DNA from: Propionibacteriaceae bacterium
GTDB taxonomy: Bacteria > Actinomycetota > Actinomycetes > Propionibacteriales > Propionibacteriaceae
DNA: 12,423 bases
NCBI GenBank assembly: GCA_030450535.1
Contig: JAKDIK010000047.1
Coordinates: 1-12,423 of the forward strand
Direction: 5' to 3'
Of this stretch, positions 7,773 to 12,423 are shown in pieces (position 1 is the stretch's first letter; every line of letters begins with the position of its first letter). Position numbers and translations under genes: made by a program. The notes under the pieces were generated by a model. That model saw nothing but the letters and a program-made list of their open reading frames with translations. It ran no database searches and had not been told where the DNA came from.

Positions 7773-7806
7773 GGCGGTGGACTTGATCGGGCAGGCGGCG
7801 TCCGGG

Positions 7807-7826
7807 CTAGTCAGAGCTGGTCAGAG
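7807..7826. repeat. tandem 10-bp direct repeat CTAGTCAGAG/CTGGTCAGAG
   Basis: Two adjacent 10-mers (7807-7816 and 7817-7826) differ at one base. They lie in the 91-bp gap between the permease stop and the oxidoreductase start, about 35-60 bp upstream of the oxidoreductase -10. A 10-bp period puts both copies on one face of the helix, as expected of a regulator site. No function is shown. Confidence 0.4.
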
Positions 7827-7851
7827 TCGAGACTTCGGCGCGACCGGCCGG

Positions 7852-10326
7852 CTAGTCGTCGCGAGCCAGCGCGGCGGCGGGTGGCACCCTCGCCGCCCGG
7901 GTGGCCGGTAGCAGGGACGCCAGCCAGCCGGCCAGCAGCGCGATCGCCGCGATCAGCGCGATGCGTGCCGCCGGCCACACCCACACCACGGGCGCGTCAG
8001 CACCCAGCAGCACGACGACGCCGGCGAGCCCGTATCCGCTGCCGAGCAGCACCCCGACGCTCGTGGCGACGCCGGCGAGCAGCAGCGCCTCCCACCCCAG
8101 CGAGGCGCGCAACTGTCCGCGCGTGAGGCCGAGGGCACGCAGCAGCCCGGACTCCCGGCGGCGCTCCAGGACCGACAGGCCGAGGGTGTTGCCGATGCCG
8201 ACCAGCGCGATGAGCACGGCGACGGCCAGCAGGGCGAGCACGACGACGAGGATCCCGTCGATCATGCGGGCCACTTCGACGCGGGCGGACGCCCCGCTCT
8301 CGGCGAGCACGGGGGCCACGGCGGAAGCGGCTTCCGCGAGGGCATCTGGGGCCGCGACGGGATCCGCGTCGGCGGTCAGCCGGATGCCCAGCGAGCGCTG
8401 GGCGTGGGCGTCCAGCGCGCGTGCCGTGGCGGCGCTGACGATCGGGGCGGACAGGTCGGGCCGGACGCGGGCGGTGAGCGTCCGCGTCCCGTCCGGCCCG
8501 GTGACCGTGAGGGGGATGCCGTCGTCCACGCGGGCGTCCGGACCGACGAGCACCGTGGCGTCGTCGAGGCCGGCCATCAGGTCGGGCGACCGGAGCACCG
8601 TGGCAGCGTCTGGGGCCAGCCCCGTCACGGTGCCGGGAGCGATCGCGGAGCCGGTGAGACGCGCTTCGGCGCTCCACCACGAGGTGGCCGCCGCGACCGT
8701 GGGCTGGCCCAGCACGAGGCCGATCTGGGCGTCGGTGAGCGGGGCCTCCTGGCCGAACAGCCGCACGTCGACCGGGAACTGCCGGTCGAGCTGCGCCTCG
8801 ATGGATGCCTGCCCGGTGGCGGCGCCGGTCGTCATCATGGTGACGAGCGCCACCCCGAGCAACAGGGCACTCGCCGTCGCCGCAGCCCGGGTGGGGTTGC
8901 GGACCGCGTTCTCGCCGGCGAGCTCGGCCGGTGCCCCGCCGAGGCGGGCCAGCGGACGCCCCAGTCGCCGGGCGAGCCACGGCACGAAGGCCGGCGCGAC
9001 CAGCACCGTGCCGACCAGACTCGCCAGGCCGCCCGCCATCCCGAGGGCGAGCGCTGGCGCCGTGCCCCAGTCCAGGAGCGCGAGGGCCACGCCGCCACTC
9101 AGCAGGACGACACCGGCCCCGGCCATCAGGGCGCCCACCCGCACCGGACGCGACGCCGGCCCGCTCATCGCCGGCGCCTCGGGCCGCAGGGCGGCCAGCG
9201 GCGCGACGCGGGTGGCGCGGCGGGCCGGCGCCAGCGCCGCCACCACGGTCACGAGGACTCCGGCAGCGAACGGGACCAGCAGATCCCGGGAACTGAGGGC
9301 GAAGGTGGAGAGATCGAACACCGTGGCCCCGGAGGCCAACCTCACCCCGAGGGCTCCGAGACCGATCCCGAAGCCGACCCCCGCCGCGGACGCCACGAGC
9401 GCCAGCAGCGCCGCCTCGGCCAGCACGTGGCCGAAGATCTGAGCGCGGGTCGCGCCCACCGTGCGCAGCAGGGCGAGCTGCCGGGTGCGCTGCGCGGTGA
9501 GAATCGTGAAGGTGTTCGTGATGACCATGGCGGCGGTCGCCAGCGCCACGCCACCGAACGCCAGCAGCATGAGCGCCAACTGTTCCGTGCCGCGGGTGAA
9601 CTGCCGCAGTCGTTCGGTGGTCTCCTCCTCGGCCGTACGAACGTGTGAGGAGGCGTCCAGCACGCCACTGGACGCCACCTGGGCCGCCAGGGCCTCCGGA
9701 TCGCCGTCGCCGCTGACGTAGAGGTACTCATACCCGGGCTGGCCGGTCCACCGCCCCAGATCGGTGGCGGAGGCGAGCAGAAGGGGTTCGCGGGGGCTGT
9801 CGGTCGTGTCGGCCCCGGCCTCGACGACACCGACGATTCGGACGTGTTCGGTGCCCTCGGCCGTGAGCAGGCTGAGCGTGTCGCCGACCCCGGTGTCGTG
9901 CACGGTGGCGAGCGCGGTGTTGATGGCCACCTCCCCGGGCACGTGCGGCAGGCGTCCCTTCGTGAGACGGGTGAGCTCGGTGAGGTCGGGCGCACCCATC
10001 CCGATCACCGGGCTCTGCCGCCCGGGCAGTTGCAGCGTCAGGTAGGCCCGCGCCACGGCGCGGACGGCGGACACGCCCGGCAGCGCGGCCAGCTCGGTGA
10101 CGGTGGCATCGGTGAGCGGTTCGCGGTCGCGACGCAGGGGCGCTCCGTTCCCCTCCTGCGAGACGACCACGCGGGCGTCCCGGATCGAACCGGCGACGGA
10201 CTGCCGGATGGACGCGTCCAACGACGTGGTCACGAGCAGGGTGGTGGTGACGAAGGCCACGCCCAGCACGATGGCCAGCGCTGTGGACAACAGACGTCGG
10301 GGAGCGCCGAGCAGCACCGTCCTCAC
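7852..10326 (-). CDS. ABC transporter permease, FtsX/MacB type with two FtsX domains
   Basis: This 824-residue integral membrane protein has about ten predicted membrane helices. It starts with one helix (about 12-36), followed by a large extracytoplasmic MacB-like region. The first FtsX domain has three helices and ends with RRATRVAPLAALRPE. Two central helices and another pre-loop helix (ASALLLGVALVTMMTTG) come next, then a second extracytoplasmic region. The second FtsX domain carries RRRESGLLRALGLTRGQL and ends AARVPPAAALARDD. The matching RTRQLALLRTVGATRAQI in the first half shows the internal duplication. I chose the GTG at 10326 because it overlaps the ATPase stop (GTGA) and directly precedes the membrane start. 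A start at 10383 would add an Arg/Ala-rich stretch inside the ATPase gene. Relatives export lipoproteins, antibiotics or peptides mechanically; the substrate here is unknown. Confidence 0.88.
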   Translation of the reverse strand: MRTVLLGAPRRLLSTALAIVLGVAFVTTTLLVTTSLDASIRQSVAGSIRDARVVVSQEGNGAPLRRDREPLTDATVTELAALPGVSAVRAVARAYLTLQLPGRQSPVIGMGAPDLTELTRLTKGRLPHVPGEVAINTALATVHDTGVGDTLSLLTAEGTEHVRIVGVVEAGADTTDSPREPLLLASATDLGRWTGQPGYEYLYVSGDGDPEALAAQVASSGVLDASSHVRTAEEETTERLRQFTRGTEQLALMLLAFGGVALATAAMVITNTFTILTAQRTRQLALLRTVGATRAQIFGHVLAEAALLALVASAAGVGFGIGLGALGVRLASGATVFDLSTFALSSRDLLVPFAAGVLVTVVAALAPARRATRVAPLAALRPEAPAMSGPASRPVRVGALMAGAGVVLLSGGVALALLDWGTAPALALGMAGGLASLVGTVLVAPAFVPWLARRLGRPLARLGGAPAELAGENAVRNPTRAAATASALLLGVALVTMMTTGAATGQASIEAQLDRQFPVDVRLFGQEAPLTDAQIGLVLGQPTVAAATSWWSAEARLTGSAIAPGTVTGLAPDAATVLRSPDLMAGLDDATVLVGPDARVDDGIPLTVTGPDGTRTLTARVRPDLSAPIVSAATARALDAHAQRSLGIRLTADADPVAAPDALAEAASAVAPVLAESGASARVEVARMIDGILVVVLALLAVAVLIALVGIGNTLGLSVLERRRESGLLRALGLTRGQLRASLGWEALLLAGVATSVGVLLGSGYGLAGVVVLLGADAPVVWVWPAARIALIAAIALLAGWLASLLPATRAARVPPAAALARDD

Positions 10327-11018
10327 CGCCGCTCGTCGGCCACGACGCGCCCGTCGGCCAGCCGCAGCACGCGGTCGGCCCACGCGGCGGCGGCCGGCTC
10401 ATGGGTGACCATCACGATCGTCTGCCCGAGGTCGTCCACGCTGCAGCGCAGGAACCCCATCAGCTGCTCGGACGCCGCCGAGTCGAGGGCGCCGGTGGGC
10501 TCGTCGGCGAAGATGACGGTCGGCCGGGTGATCAGCGCTCTCGCGGCCGCGACCCGCTGCTGTTGTCCGCCGGAGAGCTCGCCGGGCCGATGGGTGAGGC
10601 GTGTCGCCAGGCCGAGGACGTCGACGACGTGATCGAACCAGTCGGCGTCCACCGCGCGTCCGGCCAACTTCAGCGGCAAACAGATGTTGGCGCGGGCGTC
10701 CAGAGTGGGCAGCAGGTTGAACGCCTGGAAGATGAACCCGACGCGCTCGCGGCGGATCAGGGTGAGCGCGCGGTCGGACAGGGCCGTGATCTCGGCGTCC
10801 GCGATCCAGGAGCGTCCGGTGGTGGCTGCGTCCAGCCCGGCGGCCAGATGCATCAGGGTGGACTTGCCGGAGCCCGAGGGTCCCATGATGGCGGTAAGTT
10901 CGCCGGCGGCCATGGAGACGGTGACGTCGTCCAGGGCACGGACGAGGGCCTCACCGGACCCGTAGGTTTTGGTGAGGCCCTCGGTGCGAACGGCCGGTGT
11001 CGTGGCGACGGGGGACAT
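10323..11018 (-). CDS. ABC transporter ATP-binding protein, MacB/LolD-like
   Basis: This 231-residue ATPase powers the permease encoded directly downstream. Motifs are complete: Walker A GPSGSGKST (46-54), Q-loop Q98 in FIFQAFNLLP, signature LSGGQQQRVA (148-157), Walker B VIFADEP (168-174) and H-loop H206 in VTHEP. The FQAFNLLP and LSGGQQQR wording is typical of the LolD/MacB/FtsE group. AGGAG (11028-11024) is 5 nt before the ATG. Its stop overlaps the permease GTG by 4 nt, so both are made together. No two-component regulator or lantibiotic gene adjoins it. The preceding gene in the same direction is lexA, 127 bp away, so lexA read-through is possible. Confidence 0.93.
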   Translation of the reverse strand: MSPVATTPAVRTEGLTKTYGSGEALVRALDDVTVSMAAGELTAIMGPSGSGKSTLMHLAAGLDAATTGRSWIADAEITALSDRALTLIRRERVGFIFQAFNLLPTLDARANICLPLKLAGRAVDADWFDHVVDVLGLATRLTHRPGELSGGQQQRVAAARALITRPTVIFADEPTGALDSAASEQLMGFLRCSVDDLGQTIVMVTHEPAAAAWADRVLRLADGRVVADERR

Positions 11019-11052
11019 GCGGACTCCTGTTCGTGGCGCTCGGGATGAGCCG

Positions 11053-11058
11053 AACGTA
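11053..11058 (-). promoter_or_regulatory. possible -10 (TACGTT) for the ABC transporter operon
   Basis: TACGTT on the minus strand lies 34 nt before the ATPase ATG, leaving room for a leader with the AGGAG site. The sequence 17 nt further upstream (TGCCCG) is a poor -35 and falls in the palindrome at 11074-11090. Weak prediction. Confidence 0.3.
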
Positions 11059-11073
11059 ACGAGCGGAGTGTCG

Positions 11074-11090
11074 GGCGGGCATCGCCCGCC
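11074..11090. terminator. GC-rich palindrome after lexA
   Basis: GGCGGGC (11074-11080) and GCCCGCC (11084-11090) form a perfect 7-bp stem with a 3-nt loop, 56 nt past the lexA stop on the minus strand. No T-run follows. It could slow or end lexA transcription, or bind a regulator just upstream of the ABC promoter. Confidence 0.35.
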
Positions 11091-11145
11091 GGGATCGACC
11101 CGGCAACGTCCGCGGGCGGCACCGCTCCACCCGGGGTCGGACGAC

Positions 11146-11937
11146 TCAGATCCGCCGGAGAACCGCAGTGACCTTGCCGAGGATGGTGGCCTCGTTCCCG
11201 TCGATGGGGGAGTAGGCCTCGTTGTGCGGCATCAGCCACACCTGCCCGGGCGTGCGCTTGAACGTCTTCACGGTCGCCTCACCGTCGATCAGCGCGGCCA
11301 CGATCTCGCCGTTGTTCGCGTCGGGCTGCTGGCGGACGACCACGTAGTCGCCGTCGCAGATGGCCGCGTCGATCATGGACTCGCCCTTGACCTGCAGCAG
11401 GAACAGCCGCCCCTCGCCCACCAGATCGCGCGGGAGCGGGAGCACCTCCTCGACGCGCTCCTCGGCCAGGATCGGGCCGCCCGCGGCGATGCGTCCCAGC
11501 AGGGGCACGTCCACCGCGCGGGAGGTGTGCACCTCGACGTCGCTTGGGATCGGGGAGAGGTCGACCTCCTGCTCCGGGAGCCGCACCATCAGCGCACGCG
11601 GCCTTTTGGGGTCGCGGACGAGAAACCCCTTGGACTCCAGCGTCTTGAGCTGGTGCGTGACGCTGCTCGGGGACGCCAGCCCCACGGCGTCGCCGATCTC
11701 ACGGATGGTGGGGGGGAAGCCGCGGGCCTCCACCGTTTCGCGGATGTTGTGCAGGATCATCCGCTGGCGGATGGTGAGGCCGTGGCTGTCCGACGGACTG
11801 TCGGGCAGCGGACGGATCTTGCCGATCTGCTCGAGGTCGGCGTCGCTGGGACGGCCGCGGTGGGTCTGCTTGGGGATGGGCTTGCGGGGGCGCCCGCGGC
11901 CGGACGGGTTCGGGTTGGGTTTCTTCGGTGTCGCCAT
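11146..11937 (-). CDS. lexA: LexA SOS repressor
   Basis: LexA represses SOS genes and cuts itself when RecA forms filaments on single-stranded DNA. The 263 residues show a winged-helix DNA-binding domain (about 53-118, LTIRQRMILHNIRE to RDPKRPRA; recognition region around SPSSVTHQLKTL) and a C-terminal S24 peptidase domain. The cleavage bond is A152-G153 (GRIAAGGPI). The catalytic dyad is S187 (GESMID) and K224 (ATVKTFKR). The 35- and 37-residue spacings equal those of E. coli LexA. The first 50 residues are a basic, Pro-rich tail with AT-hook-like GRGRPRKP (13-20) and a second RGRP (27-30). The ATG at 11937 has no ribosome binding site but has a -10 element 6 nt upstream, which supports this start. 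A LexA box covers the -35, so it is autoregulated. Confidence 0.97.
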   Translation of the reverse strand: MATPKKPNPNPSGRGRPRKPIPKQTHRGRPSDADLEQIGKIRPLPDSPSDSHGLTIRQRMILHNIRETVEARGFPPTIREIGDAVGLASPSSVTHQLKTLESKGFLVRDPKRPRALMVRLPEQEVDLSPIPSDVEVHTSRAVDVPLLGRIAAGGPILAEERVEEVLPLPRDLVGEGRLFLLQVKGESMIDAAICDGDYVVVRQQPDANNGEIVAALIDGEATVKTFKRTPGQVWLMPHNEAYSPIDGNEATILGKVTAVLRRI

Positions 11938-11943
11938 GGGGTC

Positions 11944-11972
11944 AAACTATCGCCGCCGCGGGGCACATTCAA
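11944..11972 (-). promoter_or_regulatory. lexA promoter, leaderless
   Basis: On the minus strand TTGAAT (11972-11967), a 17-nt spacer and TAGTTT (11949-11944) are followed by 6 nt (GACCCC) and the lexA ATG. Spacing is ideal for a housekeeping sigma factor. The predicted start site is the A of ATG. The -35 overlaps the LexA box at 11969-11984. Confidence 0.7.
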
Positions 11973-11984
11973 ACAACTGTTCGA
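11969..11984. promoter_or_regulatory. LexA box over the lexA -35
   Basis: TCAAACAACTGTTCGA matches TCGAAC-N4-GTTCGA with one mismatch (A for G at position 3). It overlaps the lexA -35 hexamer, so bound LexA should block RNA polymerase and autorepress the gene. Confidence 0.85.
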
Positions 11985-12054
11985 CGTGTCGCGCAGGTCG
12001 GTCGAAAACTGTCGGAGGCGGGTGATGGACTCTTGTCCTGGCCGAGCGGCGCCC

Positions 12055-12070
12055 TCGAACGAACGTCCGA
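12055..12070. promoter_or_regulatory. second LexA box, degenerate
   Basis: TCGAACGAACGTCCGA matches the 16-bp palindrome with one mismatch (GTCCGA). It lies 7 bp upstream of the putative -35 of the divergent gene. It may allow cooperative or looped repression with the flanking boxes. Weaker than the box at 12110. Confidence 0.6.
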
Positions 12071-12077
12071 ATGACGC

Positions 12078-12107
12078 TTGCAATCGGCCAGAGGTTCGGT
12101 TCATACT
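12078..12107 (+). promoter_or_regulatory. promoter of the divergent SOS gene
   Basis: TTGCAA (12078-12083), an 18-nt spacer and CATACT (12102-12107) form a plausible promoter whose start site falls inside the LexA box at 12110-12125. An alternative -10 is TACTGT (12104-12109). This gene has a leader and a purine-rich ribosome site (AGAGGAAG, 12137-12144, 5 nt before ATG), unlike lexA. Confidence 0.5.
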
Positions 12108-12109
12108 GT

Positions 12110-12125
12110 TCGAACAGACGTTCGA
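12110..12125. promoter_or_regulatory. perfect LexA box at the start of the divergent gene
   Basis: TCGAACAGACGTTCGA is a perfect inverted repeat (TCGAAC-N4-GTTCGA), the actinobacterial/Bacillus Cheo-type LexA box. It lies directly after the putative -10, about 25 bp before the ATG at 12150. This strongly predicts SOS control of that gene. Confidence 0.92.
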
Positions 12126-12149
12126 TCGGCAGAGGGAGAGGAAGTCGAG

Positions 12150-12423
12150 ATGACCGCACAGCTGCTTGACCGCGCGGAGGTCCGCCCCGGCATCGGTGGC
12201 GCCCGTGAAGAAATCCGTGGCGACGCCTTCGGGGTGGCCCGCGAGGAGGTCCGTGGCCGGCCGCGCCCGTCCCGTTCGACCGCGCCCGTGGGTCCCGGGG
12301 GCGGCCCCGACCGCCGCACGACAGCGTGGGCGCCGGCGCCCGCGCGCGCGTGCTCGAACGTGGCGCCGGCCGTAGCGCAGCGCGGCACCGACACGTCCTC
12401 GGTGACCGCCCGATCCGGTACGG
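12150..12423 (+). CDS. putative SOS cell-division inhibitor, 5' part (runs off window)
   Basis: Ninety-one codons are visible from ATG 12150 with no stop before the window end. The visible part is Arg/Pro/Gly-rich and probably disordered, with no membrane segment yet. It contains two copies of AREE[IV]RG (residues 18-24 and 30-36). I do not recognise a domain in it. Its place divergent from lexA, a perfect LexA box at its promoter and a good ribosome site (AGAGGAAG) fit the SOS division inhibitors of this locus: ChiZ (Rv2719c) in Mycobacterium, DivS in Corynebacterium, YneA in Bacillus. ChiZ has a similar basic, disordered N terminus followed by a membrane helix and LysM. If correct, those would lie just past the window, perhaps followed by nrdR. 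Function is inferred from position and regulation only. Confidence 0.65.
   Translation, partial: MTAQLLDRAEVRPGIGGAREEIRGDAFGVAREEVRGRPRPSRSTAPVGPGGGPDRRTTAWAPAPARACSNVAPAVAQRGTDTSSVTARSGT

Noticed and set aside
7901..9648. Long plus-strand open frames (513 and 414 codons) opposite the ABC permease
   Set aside because: The products are low-complexity (Ala/Ser/Arg or Gly/Arg-rich) and there is no ribosome site. The minus-strand permease has a clear FtsX architecture.
10282..10290. Second perfect DnaA box (TGTGGACAA, minus-strand TTGTCCACA)
   Set aside because: It lies inside the permease coding sequence, encoding Leu-Ser-Thr of the first membrane region, with no other boxes nearby. Probably coincidental.
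10327..10383. Permease start at 10383
   Set aside because: It would add a basic Arg/Ala stretch lying within the ATPase gene. The GTG at 10326 gives a typical 4-nt overlap and puts the first membrane helix near the N terminus.
11947..12394. Minus-strand open frames across the lexA intergenic region and the divergent gene
   Set aside because: They cross the LexA boxes and promoters, and lack ribosome sites and recognisable domains. The plus-strand gene at 12150 has a box, promoter and ribosome site.
1..12423. Search for CRISPR arrays, tRNA or rRNA genes, insertion sequences, prophage or a novel defence cassette
   Set aside because: No regularly spaced repeats, cloverleaf sequences, transposase motifs or defence-gene domains were seen by eye. 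Base composition and gene density look uniform, as expected for core chromosome.

Overview
This 12.4 kb window is high-GC chromosomal DNA from an actinobacterium. The GC-rich third codon positions, the miaA-dapF-hflX order, an actinobacterial LexA with a Cheo-type box (CGAAC-N4-GTTCG) and the leaderless starts all point that way. A member of the Propionibacteriales is plausible, but this is inference from gene order. The content is mostly housekeeping, and I see no phage, transposon, CRISPR, tRNA or rRNA.

Left part, plus strand (1-4218): the 3' part of miaA (tRNA A37 prenylation), dapF (diaminopimelate epimerase, for lysine and peptidoglycan) and hflX (ribosome-associated GTPase). dapF and hflX overlap by 4 nt. 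Then comes a beta-propeller protein of the lactonase/YbhE family with its own leaderless start.

Middle (4219-7851): a DinG/XPD-type iron-sulphur DNA helicase on the plus strand. Its upstream region holds a perfect 9-mer DnaA box between the arms of an 11-bp inverted repeat. It converges on a minus-strand membrane flavohaem oxidoreductase (ferric reductase/NOX-like) that also has a leaderless start.

Right part (7852-12423): a minus-strand two-gene ABC system, with a MacB/LolD-like ATPase and a large FtsX-type permease joined by a 4-nt overlap. It lies downstream of lexA. lexA is transcribed leftward from a promoter whose -35 is inside a LexA box and whose -10 lies 6 nt before the ATG. Divergent from lexA is the 5' end of a gene with a perfect LexA box at its expected start site. 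By position it is the SOS cell-division inhibitor (ChiZ/DivS/YneA-like), cut by the window end.

The most notable signal is regulatory. Four of the seven genes with complete 5' ends (lactonase, helicase, oxidoreductase, lexA) have a TANNNT hexamer ending exactly 6 nt before the start codon, which predicts leaderless mRNAs. The 212-bp lexA intergenic region with three LexA boxes is the second main signal. I found no convincing undescribed multi-gene system.
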